Assembly: GCA_964618405.1 (NCBI GenBank) | Contig: CAZUAY010000014.1 | Location: 1-25,349 of the forward strand | Direction of reading: 5' to 3' | Length of the DNA stretch: 25,349 nt | DNA from: JBBQIY01 sp964618405 | GTDB taxonomy: Bacteria; Verrucomicrobiota; Kiritimatiellia; RFP12; UBA3636 | In this document: positions 7,662-15,121 of the stretch, piece by piece | How the letters are laid out: each line of letters starts with the position of its first letter | How positions within the stretch are numbered: position 1 is the first letter of the stretch | The notes under the pieces: model-generated | Database searches by the model: none | The model's input: only the letters and a program-made list of their open reading frames with translations | What the model was told of the DNA's origin: nothing | Program-made: the position numbers and the translations under genes

Positions 7662-8626
7662 GAGAAGAAGACGCATTTAAACTTGTCTACGAAAGCTTTA
7701 AAAAGGGTAGACTGCCGCACGCCTACGTCGTGTCCGGCTCGCCCAGAGGAAGCGGATTGCGCTTAGCAGAGCGAGTCGCGACGCTCCTGCTTTGCAAAGA
7801 GGCATCGCCGCCATGCCTTACCTGCGAAGATTGCGAAAATGCGCTTGGCCATCGCCATGCCGACACGCTCTGGATTGAGCCGGAAATGAAGTCTCGCGTC
7901 ATCAGCGTTAACGTCATTCGCGACAACTTGCTTCATTGGGAAGGTTCTGGGGCTTATGCTGGCGGATGGAAGATCTGCGTTATTCTCTTTGCTGATCGGC
8001 TGAACGACCAATCCGCCAATGCGTTTCTCAAAACACTTGAAGAACCGTCGGAGAAGACGCTATTTCTTCTTGTGACCGATAAGGCAGAGGCGCTTCTGCC
8101 GACGGTGATTTCTCGCTGCCAGCGTCTGGATTTGAACGAGGGCCGAATTCCTCCAACGGAACCGTGGCGTGGCAGGGTAGGGTCGATCATGGCTAAACAT
8201 GCTAACACCTCTGCGCTTCGTGTTTTTGCGACGGCAGGAGCGCTTGTTGACCTCTTTGAAGAAATTAAAGATGAGGCGAAGAAGATGAGTGTCGCACAGC
8301 GTCGCGAGTCGGATATGGAAGAGGACGAGGATGTTGTCAACGCATGGATCAGCTCGCGGTCTAAAGAAATGCGGCAGTCCGTTTACGAATCGATCAAGGA
8401 CTGGTATCGCGACATTCTGGTGCTTGCTTCCTGCGGAAGCGACCTCAGTGGCGTCCCGCTTTTCTTTAATGAGCACCGTGCCACATTAGAGACGAAAGCC
8501 ACCGATATCCCGATGCTTCGTGCGGTGCAGTATCTCGGTTTTATCGATGACATGGTTACGCACATTGAAGTACGCAACATCCGCGATAATCTCGTTTTCC
8601 CCTACTGGTTTACTTGGCTGAAGTAG
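7658..8626 (+). CDS. holB: DNA polymerase III delta' subunit-like clamp-loader protein
   Basis: The 322-residue protein resembles HolB, the delta' subunit of the clamp loader. It has an AAA+ fold with a degenerate P-loop (GSPRGSGLR, no GKT), a four-cysteine zinc cluster (Cys46, 53, 56 and 59), LNDQSANAFLKTLEEP as the Walker B/sensor region, and ISRCQ as the SRC arginine-finger motif at about 151-155. Loss of the ATP-binding lysine is normal for delta'. The C-terminal collar domain is poorly conserved. The ATG at 7658 overlaps the upstream TGA (ATGA) and has GAAGAGG before it; a start at 7622 lies inside the peptidase gene. The 3' end overlaps the convergent atpA gene by 17 bases. Confidence 0.88.
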   Translation: MREEDAFKLVYESFKKGRLPHAYVVSGSPRGSGLRLAERVATLLLCKEASPPCLTCEDCENALGHRHADTLWIEPEMKSRVISVNVIRDNLLHWEGSGAYAGGWKICVILFADRLNDQSANAFLKTLEEPSEKTLFLLVTDKAEALLPTVISRCQRLDLNEGRIPPTEPWRGRVGSIMAKHANTSALRVFATAGALVDLFEEIKDEAKKMSVAQRRESDMEEDEDVVNAWISSRSKEMRQSVYESIKDWYRDILVLASCGSDLSGVPLFFNEHRATLETKATDIPMLRAVQYLGFIDDMVTHIEVRNIRDNLVFPYWFTWLK

Positions 8627-10352
8627 AAGAGCCTAAGGCGTGCGCGACGGCTTCGTGGATGTTCTTTTCGAGATCCTTGAATTCAGCGGATTCCCATACT
8701 GTGCAGTTCCAGTCGCGCATGAGTTGCGTGAGTTTGTGGAAGAAGGCGCGAGCGGCATCACGATCTTGGAACGTCATCTTGGCGTTCACGATCGTGTCGA
8801 TGAAGGTGAAGATGTATTGCTGGCGCTCGGCGGAGCAGACGGCATCAACTTCATGGAAGGAGTCCTGCTGCAGATAAACGGCGTCGATGAGCTCAGACTT
8901 GAGGTAGCTGATGAAGTCTTCAATTGTCGTGCCTTCTTCGCCAACAACCTTCATCATTTGGGCAACATCGTTCCCAGTTTTCAGCATTGCGCGAACTTCT
9001 GAAACGATTTTCGGATCGCAGATGCCGGGGTACTTGCTCCAGGATTCAAGAGGGTCGATGGCGGGATAGCGGCGTGCATCGGAACGCGCGCGGGAAAGTC
9101 CGTGGAAGGCGCCGACGACCTTGATTGTCGCTTGGGTGACGGGTTCGTCGAAGTTGCCACCCGCAGGGGAAACAGCGCCACCGATCGTGATCGACCCGAT
9201 GCTCCCATCGTTCAGGCGGACGCGGCCGGCGCGCTCATAGAATGAGGCTACCACGGTTTCAAGGTAGGCTGGGAAAGCTTCCTCACCAGGAATTTCTTCG
9301 AGGCGCCCCGACATTTCACGCAGCGCTTGCGCCCAACGAGACGTGGAGTCGGCGAGGAGGAGCACATCGAGGCCCATCTGTCGGTAGTAGGCAGCGAGGG
9401 TAGCAGCCGTGTATACTGAGGCTTCACGAGCTGCGACGGGCATGGAAGACGTGTTGCAAATGATGATGGTACGATCCATCAGCGTGCGACCGGTGCGTGG
9501 ATCGTCAAGGTGTGGAAATTCACGTAGCATTTCGACCACTTCGCCCGCGCGTTCGCCGCAGGCAGCGTAGATCACGATATCCACTTGTGCAAAGCGGCTG
9601 GTGGTCTGCTGAAGAACGGTCTTTCCTGCGCCGAAAGGGCCTGGAATGCAGTAGGTGCCGCCCAGTGCGACGGGGAAGAACGTATCGACGGTACGCGTCT
9701 GCGTGACCATCGTCTTTTTGGGTGCCAGACGTTCGGCGAAACAAGAGATCGGAATTTTAACGGGCCAACGCTGGAGCATGGTGGCCTTCGTTTCGTTCCC
9801 GTTTTCATCCACCAGCGTTGCGATGGGATCTTCGACGACGTAGTCACCAGCCGGAGCAAGGGCTTTTACTGTTTGACGGCCTTTGAGATCGAAGGGTACC
9901 ATGATGCGATGCTCGAAAATGCCTTCGGGAACCGTGCCCAGTGAATCGCCGGCGAGTACCACGTCTCCCACCTTCACCTTGGGTGTAAAGGCCCATTTGA
10001 TGTCGCGAGGGATTGCTTTCAGGTACTTGCCGCGCTGCAAAAAGAAGCCAAACTCTTCGGCTAATTTAGGAAGAGGATTTTGAAGACCGTCGTAAATTTG
10101 CGTCAACAGTCCTGGGGCGAGTTCGATTGAAAGCAGTTCGCCGGTGAATTCAACTTTGTCGTTCGCGGCGATGTCGGATGTATCCTCGAACACCTGCATA
10201 TCGGCGAGGCGTCCACGAATGCGGACGATTTCGGACATGAGCGCAAGATCGCCAATTTTGGCATATCCCACTTCGTTTAACGCAACGGCATCGTCGAACT
10301 TGACCGTGATCATGTTGCCGTTGACGCCTGTAATGGTTCCCTGTGTTGTCAT
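8610..10352 (-). CDS. atpA: V-type ATPase/synthase catalytic subunit A
   Basis: This is the 580-residue nucleotide-binding catalytic subunit of the V/A-type rotary ATPase, part of the cytoplasmic V1 head. The P-loop GPFGAGKT lies at 238-245, CGERAGE at 265-271 and LLLADSTSRWAQALREMSGRLEEIPGEE-type catalytic sequence after that. The non-homologous insert typical of A subunits lies before the P-loop (about 115-190). The length is normal. It is the last gene of a minus-strand operon after atpE and a DUF2764-like gene, 26 bases downstream of the latter. Subunits B, D, I and K, which usually follow, are absent because the convergent holB gene lies directly downstream. Confidence 0.95.
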   Translation of the reverse strand: MTTQGTITGVNGNMITVKFDDAVALNEVGYAKIGDLALMSEIVRIRGRLADMQVFEDTSDIAANDKVEFTGELLSIELAPGLLTQIYDGLQNPLPKLAEEFGFFLQRGKYLKAIPRDIKWAFTPKVKVGDVVLAGDSLGTVPEGIFEHRIMVPFDLKGRQTVKALAPAGDYVVEDPIATLVDENGNETKATMLQRWPVKIPISCFAERLAPKKTMVTQTRTVDTFFPVALGGTYCIPGPFGAGKTVLQQTTSRFAQVDIVIYAACGERAGEVVEMLREFPHLDDPRTGRTLMDRTIIICNTSSMPVAAREASVYTAATLAAYYRQMGLDVLLLADSTSRWAQALREMSGRLEEIPGEEAFPAYLETVVASFYERAGRVRLNDGSIGSITIGGAVSPAGGNFDEPVTQATIKVVGAFHGLSRARSDARRYPAIDPLESWSKYPGICDPKIVSEVRAMLKTGNDVAQMMKVVGEEGTTIEDFISYLKSELIDAVYLQQDSFHEVDAVCSAERQQYIFTFIDTIVNAKMTFQDRDAARAFFHKLTQLMRDWNCTVWESAEFKDLEKNIHEAVAHALGSSTSAK

Positions 10353-10378
10353 CGTATCGTCTCTCTATGAAAAAAATG

Positions 10379-10912
10379 TTATGCTTCGGACCCTGCCTTG
10401 ACCTTCATCATGGTCCGCAGTCTTTCGGTGCCCTTGTCCACATTGCTTGCAGCCCTGCGGCAAAGGATCCCTAAACGGATCGCGTAGGCGAAAAGTGTTT
10501 CTGCTGAAAAGGCGTCAAACCCCGCTAATTCGCCTGCGAGGTTCCAGCGGATGCGGTCAATTGCCATTTCGCGGCGCATCGGGTTGGACTCTTGGAATGC
10601 GGCGGCGACCGCTGTTTCAGTCGATACTTCAAAACCTGTGTGGCTATGCAGCCATTTGGAGGCATCGGCACCGTCGCCGATGCGGGCAGCTCTCATGCGA
10701 GCTACTGCATTGCGCAGTTGCGTATCACTATTCCGCCATTTTCGGATAAAGGTGTTCGAAGATTCGCCGCCATCCAACAAAGCCGTGAGCGTCGCGAAGT
10801 CAGAGGCGCTGAGGTGCTCCCTACAGCGATCCCGGAATTCGGTCTCTGTTAGGGGCGGCTCACCGTCGAATGACAGCGCCGGAAGTGTGGCGGCGAAATA
10901 CGTATAGCTCAT
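10379..10912 (-). CDS. DUF2764-like V-ATPase operon protein
   Basis: A 177-residue, mainly helical protein with no signal peptide or membrane segment. It begins MSYTYFAATLPALSFDGEPP, the pattern I associate with DUF2764 proteins encoded between atpE and atpA in chlamydial, spirochaete and Bacteroidetes V-ATPase operons. The assignment rests mainly on position and this N-terminal motif. In such operons it may take the place of the central-stalk subunit C, though this is inference. Its ATG overlaps the atpE stop (ATGA), indicating coupled translation. Confidence 0.75.
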   Translation of the reverse strand: MSYTYFAATLPALSFDGEPPLTETEFRDRCREHLSASDFATLTALLDGGESSNTFIRKWRNSDTQLRNAVARMRAARIGDGADASKWLHSHTGFEVSTETAVAAAFQESNPMRREMAIDRIRWNLAGELAGFDAFSAETLFAYAIRLGILCRRAASNVDKGTERLRTMMKVKAGSEA

Positions 10913-11520
10913 TTCGGATCGAAGATCATTTTCGTGAGGGCTGGGCTCATCAACTTGGACAGGGCTGCCATGATCGCCTCATCAGTGAAATCGTGTTCAA
11001 TGCGACCACCCGCAGTCATGACGCGGATGCCCGCCCGCACATCATTGGCCGGAGAAATTTTGAGTCCGCCTGCAACGGCACCGGCAAGTTTTTGCGCGGC
11101 GAATGCCGTCAGCTTGTCGACCTGTTCGCGCGGGACGAGGATTTCGATCCCGCCTGCGGCGTCTGGTTGCGTCGCCATCGTCTTGACGATTTGCGCCAAG
11201 AAAGCCTCGAGAAAATTTGCGGAAAGTGTCTCACCCAAATTCTTGAGGAGAACGCGTTCCAAGGTCTGCTGTATGGATTGGCCCACTTCGATGATAATAT
11301 CGCGAGCGGCCTGTCGGACAGCTTGTTCGGATCGTTCGCGCAAGACGGCAGCGTCCGACTCTGCTTTCGCGTGTAGCTCGGCACTGTTTTTCTCAGCCGC
11401 CGCTATCTTTTCCGCTGCTTTTTTTTCTGCATTTTCGATGATTGATTTGGCCTTTTGATTGGCCTTCTCAACGCCCTCGGATTGAATTTTATCCAAGAGC
11501 GACTGTAGTTCTGCTGCCAT
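10909..11520 (-). CDS. atpE: V-type ATPase subunit E (peripheral stalk)
   Basis: This 203-residue protein has a long N-terminal coiled coil rich in Ala, Glu and Lys (about residues 1-90) and a compact C-terminal domain, as in E subunits of the peripheral stalk that connects V1 to the membrane sector. The C-terminal part includes ISPANDVRAGIRVMTAGGRI, similar to the E-subunit core (SGGV...DGRI). AAGGAG precedes the ATG and a good promoter lies 40 bases upstream. It is the first gene of the atpE - DUF2764 - atpA operon. Confidence 0.88.
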   Translation of the reverse strand: MAAELQSLLDKIQSEGVEKANQKAKSIIENAEKKAAEKIAAAEKNSAELHAKAESDAAVLRERSEQAVRQAARDIIIEVGQSIQQTLERVLLKNLGETLSANFLEAFLAQIVKTMATQPDAAGGIEILVPREQVDKLTAFAAQKLAGAVAGGLKISPANDVRAGIRVMTAGGRIEHDFTDEAIMAALSKLMSPALTKMIFDPK

Positions 11521-11559
11521 GATAATACTCCTTGCGCCGGTAAGAGGTGAACGGGCGAG

Positions 11560-11588
11560 ATTCTCGCATAATGAGGCACTTTTGTCAA
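11560..11588 (-). promoter_or_regulatory. Sigma70-type promoter for the V-ATPase operon, TTGACA-17-GAGAAT
   Basis: On the minus strand TTGACA (11588-11583) is a perfect -35; 17 bases later comes GAGAAT (11565-11560), preceded by TGC (extended -10). The transcript would begin near 11553, giving a leader of about 33 bases with AAGGAG before the atpE ATG. Confidence 0.6.
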
Positions 11589-11793
11589 ATCGTGATCAGT
11601 CCGCATTTGCCGAATTCCTAATAAACCCGTCATCATATTTTTTGTTCTCTTCGTGTTAAAAGAGTGTCCGATACGACCGAATTGCGAGTGTGGCATCGGG
11701 GTGATGGTAAGCTTCATGCCGCGCGAATGGTTAACAACGGGATGGGTGCGCCGGGAAGGAGGGCACGACGCCACGGGTGTAGGATGTACAGTA

Positions 11794-13161
11794 TCACTCA
11801 GGTCTTCGGAAGGAGAAGCTGATCTCGGTTTTCACGAGGGCACCGTCGATCTCGAGGATCGGATAGGCCAGAAAATTAATGGGTCCTGAGGAGGGGCCGG
11901 GTTCTACCGTGAGATCGCGTCCCCGGCTGAACTCTAAGCGGTTGGCTGGATGATGACCGAAGTAGTAGATTTCTAGATTGCTGTACTTGTCGGCTTCGCT
12001 GATGTCAATTGGCCACCATTTGCTATCGGCATAGAATTCGACCCAACAGTGATAGCCGTCGATGCCGCCCTCGTTGCGCGTTGCCGGAATGGCAACCCCG
12101 ATTGCAAATCGCGCAGGGATGTTCACGGCATGGGCTAGCGCAATGAAATAAGAGTGGTAGTCCGTACAGTTGCCGTGCTTAGAATCGCAAGCAAACACCG
12201 CATCGCCCTTGCCCCAGCCATCGCCCGTCTTGGCATAGCGCAGCTCGTTGATCACATGTTCGTACAGCGCTCGTGCGCGCTCCAAATCATTCTTCTTGCC
12301 GGCAGTGGCATTCAAAGCAATCTTTTCAAACTGCTCGTTTTCCGGCACCCCTTGCTCTGGCACCAAGTAGAGTTGGGGATTGTCGGTCGCTTTGTATTCC
12401 CCTTTTTCAATCCGCTTCACTTGGTAGCGAATATCGAGCTGCTTCTCGCTATCTGACGCGCCAAGCTCCCAGAAGAGGATCTTGTTTCCGAATTCTGGTT
12501 CGTCTAAAATGCGGTAGTTCGGAGGAGCGTCAATGGAAGTGAGTTTAACGTCTTGAAATGCATCGGTCGTCGGAAGGGGTATCCAGAGCCGTGCAGGCCC
12601 CTTCAGCTCAGGCAAGGTTACTTGATAGCGGAACTCGAATTCGTCTTGAGGAACCACAATGTCCATGAGTTGCAGTGATGCTTCATCAACCGGCACACGT
12701 CCCCATGTTTTGTCGTCGTTTTGTTTCCAAAAATAAAATGGCTTACCGTTGATCTTGTGGGGATCGGTCTCGGTCACCACCATTGAGCCGGGATCGCCCT
12801 GAAGGAAAAAATCAACGTCGTAGACATCTCCCTTCATGTCGACAAGATCGACGCACGCAAAATGCTCGTGTGGACCTAGAGTGGCCAAATATTCGGTGTG
12901 AATTTTGACCAGCTTAAGGGACAATTCTTCTCCGTCTACGATGAGCGGGAAGGAGCCGCCACTTTTTTTGGAAAGCGCTTCAATATGGGATCGAATGCCC
13001 GCTTCGATGTCCGTCGTCATCACGTTGGGTACGGGATCGTCTGCTGCTTTTTCGCCATGCGAGCTACTGAAGCATCCCGTTGATAAGAGTCCCAGACAGA
13101 TGGCCACGCTACGTGCGGCTATCTGTCTGGGTTTTCCGTATGAGTCTTTTTTCGGGATCAT
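11794..13161 (-). CDS. Transglutaminase-fold lipoprotein
   Basis: From the ATG at 13161 this is a 455-residue protein with a basic N-region, a hydrophobic stretch and the lipobox LSTGC (Cys30), so it is probably a membrane-anchored lipoprotein. The C-terminal part (about 290-400) is a transglutaminase-like domain with a complete Cys-His-Asp triad: Cys332 in HGNCTDYHSYF, His371 in GYHCWVEFY and Asp386 in WWPIDIS. Bacterial members are mostly peptidases or amidases rather than crosslinkers; the substrate is unknown. The middle (about 165-260) looks like a beta-sandwich, as is common before this domain. The start was chosen because it lies 4 bases after the stop of the small lipoprotein gene; a longer frame (to 13212) would overlap that gene and bury the signal peptide. 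Confidence 0.82.
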   Translation of the reverse strand: MIPKKDSYGKPRQIAARSVAICLGLLSTGCFSSSHGEKAADDPVPNVMTTDIEAGIRSHIEALSKKSGGSFPLIVDGEELSLKLVKIHTEYLATLGPHEHFACVDLVDMKGDVYDVDFFLQGDPGSMVVTETDPHKINGKPFYFWKQNDDKTWGRVPVDEASLQLMDIVVPQDEFEFRYQVTLPELKGPARLWIPLPTTDAFQDVKLTSIDAPPNYRILDEPEFGNKILFWELGASDSEKQLDIRYQVKRIEKGEYKATDNPQLYLVPEQGVPENEQFEKIALNATAGKKNDLERARALYEHVINELRYAKTGDGWGKGDAVFACDSKHGNCTDYHSYFIALAHAVNIPARFAIGVAIPATRNEGGIDGYHCWVEFYADSKWWPIDISEADKYSNLEIYYFGHHPANRLEFSRGRDLTVEPGPSSGPINFLAYPILEIDGALVKTEISFSFRRPE

Positions 13162-13165
13162 CGAC

Positions 13166-13330
13166 TTAGTGAGCGGGGTGATCCATGGGCACTGCTGCTG
13201 CCGCTGGAGCAACCTTCGCTGGTGCTACTTCGCATGCCTCTGCTGGTGCCGAAGCTTTCCCACAGGTGCAACCGCTCAGGAGGATGCTAAGAGCACCCGC
13301 CGCCAATAAACATGTCATCGTCTTTTTCAT
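13166..13330 (-). CDS. Small lipoprotein of 54 residues
   Basis: This short gene reads MKKTMTCLLAAGALSILLSG followed by Cys21, a textbook lipoprotein signal with lipobox LSGC. The mature part has only 34 residues, is rich in Ala and Pro, carries two more cysteines (23 and 33) and ends in MDHPAH. AAAAGGAG lies 7 bases before the ATG, one of the best ribosome sites in the window. It lies 4 bases before the transglutaminase-lipoprotein gene on the same strand, so the two form an operon. The small size resembles entericidin-like or other tiny envelope lipoproteins, but I recognise no family. Confidence 0.8.
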   Translation of the reverse strand: MKKTMTCLLAAGALSILLSGCTCGKASAPAEACEVAPAKVAPAAAAVPMDHPAH

Positions 13331-13394
13331 CAGTAACTCCTTTTATGGATGTGTCGTACTCGTTTGTTTCGATCACGATATTAGTGAGCCTTTT

Positions 13395-13424
13395 ATGTAA
13401 GACTAACCTCACGTATACAGTCAA
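13395..13424 (-). promoter_or_regulatory. Possible promoter for the two lipoprotein genes, TTGACT-18-TTACAT
   Basis: On the minus strand TTGACT (13424-13419) and TTACAT (13400-13395) are 18 bases apart, about 65 bases before the small lipoprotein ATG. The -10 is only a fair match. Confidence 0.4.
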
Positions 13425-13481
13425 TTTTATTGTTTTTGGCGATGCCTGTCAAGAGGTGAAGAGCGGTTGTTGCGATCGTGA

Positions 13482-13538
13482 CTTGGCAAACTAACTGCGC
13501 CTCCCGCGAAGCGGGAAAGGCGCAGTTAATTTGCCAAG
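13482..13538. repeat. Long imperfect hairpin (26/28-base arms, 3-base loop)
   Basis: The left arm begins CTTGGCAAACTAACTGCGCC and ends CCCGC (13507); the loop is GAA; the right arm (13511-13538) is its complement except for one C/T change and a 2-base insertion. No T tract follows on either strand, so a classical terminator is unlikely. GTGAC and GTCAC just outside the arms extend the symmetry. It lies between divergent transcription units and is followed by CTGACCGATTAC (13549-13560), shared with the right arm of the palindrome at 445-484. It may be a REP/MITE-like element. Confidence 0.8.
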
Positions 13539-13548
13539 GAGCGGGTCA

Positions 13549-13560
13549 CTGACCGATTAC
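13549..13560 (+). promoter_or_regulatory. CTGACCGATTAC element upstream of the mla promoter
   Basis: This 12-base string is identical to 473-484. In both places 20 bases separate it from the -35 hexamer (505 and 13581), and both sit at the right-hand edge of a palindromic structure. That fixed spacing suggests either an activator or UP-type site or a duplicated promoter cassette. Confidence 0.4.
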
Positions 13561-13580
13561 GTCTGAAGGGTAACTATCGC

Positions 13581-13610
13581 TTGCGCGATTCGGTTATAAA
13601 ACGCTATAAT
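13581..13610 (+). promoter_or_regulatory. Sigma70-type promoter for the mla operon, TTGCGC-18-TATAAT
   Basis: TTGCGC (13581-13586) and the consensus TATAAT (13605-13610) are 18 bases apart. The expected transcript start, about 13617, is only 2 bases before the ATG at 13619, so the first gene would be nearly leaderless. Confidence 0.55.
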
Positions 13611-13618
13611 GTGAACGT

Positions 13619-15121
13619 ATGTCGATATTTGTGAAAGCAGTGAAACTTCAGGACGTTGCTGTCTCCGTCGCGATTGCGGCGGTGTTTTTGCTTTGCGCTG
13701 GATGTTCGACGCCGACAACGGGTCGCGTGCGCGATGCGCATCTTCTGTATTCGCGGAATCCTGAAAAGCGGCAAATTACAGCGGTGCAAGAGGTTGGGCC
13801 GTTTTATGAGCGAGTCGAAACAGCGGCTGGAAGCGAACGCGTTTCTTATCGTCCGTTTATCCATACGCGCATCACGGACGGGACGACGTCGGCAAAACGT
13901 CTTGAGTTTTTCTGGCCACTCTATGCTTCTAATCGTCGAGAGAACGCGTTCTCTTGGCGATTTCTCTTGTGTTTTGGTGTCAATGACGACACGACGGATT
14001 CAGAATCTCCCTATCGGACGTGGTTAATGCCTTTCTGGTTTCAGGGGCATACGCGGCAGGGTGACGACTATGCCGCATTTTTCCCAGTTTATGGTACGAT
14101 CCGAAATATGTTTTGGGATCGTGTCCACTTCGTGCTGTTTCCGCTCTGGGTCGAATATGATAGGGCGGGGTTCAATTCTCGGAGTGTGCTGTGGCCGATT
14201 TTTAGTCGGACGACGGGAACGAGCGGTTCAGGATTCAAAGTGTTCCCGCTCTATGGACAAATGGAGAGACCGGGAAAAGAAAAGACGCGATTTGTGCTAT
14301 GGCCGATCTGGACGTCTGGAACTTACATTGACCGTAGTCCGGGTAAATCGTGGATGCTATTTCCGATTGCGGGTCGAGTCGATCGTGCTAGCGAGTCGGC
14401 GTGGATGGTGCTTCCGCCCTTCTTCAGCGTGTCGCATGGCCGAGGCAAGATGGACGACTACCGTAAAATTAACTGTCCGTGGCCGTTCGTTCGGATTCTC
14501 GATCAGAAGGATGAGCACAAGCGGGTGTTTTGGCCGTTTTGGGGACGGTTTTATTCCGATGACGGCACGCTAGATAAATGTTGGGCGTTGTGGCCGTTTT
14601 ATTATTCTCGGTTTGCGGAAAGATCGGGACAGCAGGAACGCTCGCGATCGGTTTTCCCCATCTATCATCATTCAGAACTCCGTGCGGACACGAATCAAGA
14701 TGAGGTTTACGAGACCGAAATTGAAACGTTTACACGGTTCTGGCCTTTGTACTCCAACCGGTCGGATATGACCAACACCTTTACGAGAATGCCGGATTTG
14801 ACTTTTTCAAAACGTAACAGTGCTCTCGACAGGAATCTGCTGGGAATGTTCACGCTCTACACGCGAGGCGAGACTGCGGAGCCGAGGCAGGTCGACCACA
14901 GCGCGCTCTGGGGCATCTTGCGCCGCGGCTATGGGGAGCAACATACGGCCACGCGGGTGTGGCCATTCTACAATTCAGAACGCGACGTATTGGGTTGGAA
15001 TTGGTCGGTCCTCGGAGGTCTGCTGGGGCGCGAAGGCAAAGGGTCGACATCTTCGTGGCGATACCTATGGTTTTTCGGTGGAATCGATGAGGACGCCGCG
15101 TCCGGAGAGGGGATAGAATGA
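13619..15121 (+). CDS. WPFY-repeat lipoprotein preceding mlaE
   Basis: I do not recognise a named family. The 500-residue protein has a lipoprotein signal (lipobox CAGC, Cys29). The mature part is built from about fifteen short units centred on [FLV][WF]P[FLIV][YFW]: residues near 98, 137, 154, 173, 191, 208, 227, 247, 264, 287, 304, 324, 345, 374 and 448. Spacing is mostly 15-20 residues, with charged turns between, which suggests repeated beta-hairpins forming a barrel, solenoid or propeller. Its TGA overlaps the mlaE ATG (ATGA), so it is probably made together with the transporter and may be its periplasmic or outer-membrane partner. The ATG at 13619 has no ribosome site and lies about 2 bases after the predicted transcript start; GTG codons at 13634 or 13643 are alternative starts that would still keep the signal. 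Confidence 0.8.
   Translation: MSIFVKAVKLQDVAVSVAIAAVFLLCAGCSTPTTGRVRDAHLLYSRNPEKRQITAVQEVGPFYERVETAAGSERVSYRPFIHTRITDGTTSAKRLEFFWPLYASNRRENAFSWRFLLCFGVNDDTTDSESPYRTWLMPFWFQGHTRQGDDYAAFFPVYGTIRNMFWDRVHFVLFPLWVEYDRAGFNSRSVLWPIFSRTTGTSGSGFKVFPLYGQMERPGKEKTRFVLWPIWTSGTYIDRSPGKSWMLFPIAGRVDRASESAWMVLPPFFSVSHGRGKMDDYRKINCPWPFVRILDQKDEHKRVFWPFWGRFYSDDGTLDKCWALWPFYYSRFAERSGQQERSRSVFPIYHHSELRADTNQDEVYETEIETFTRFWPLYSNRSDMTNTFTRMPDLTFSKRNSALDRNLLGMFTLYTRGETAEPRQVDHSALWGILRRGYGEQHTATRVWPFYNSERDVLGWNWSVLGGLLGREGKGSTSSWRYLWFFGGIDEDAASGEGIE

Noticed and set aside
11403..11774. 123-codon minus-strand ORF overlapping the atpE start
   Set aside because: It covers the atpE promoter and coiled-coil region in another frame and shows no domain.
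11653..11889. 78-codon plus-strand ORF between the lipoprotein and V-ATPase genes
   Set aside because: It overlaps the end of the transglutaminase-fold gene, has no ribosome site and no recognisable content.
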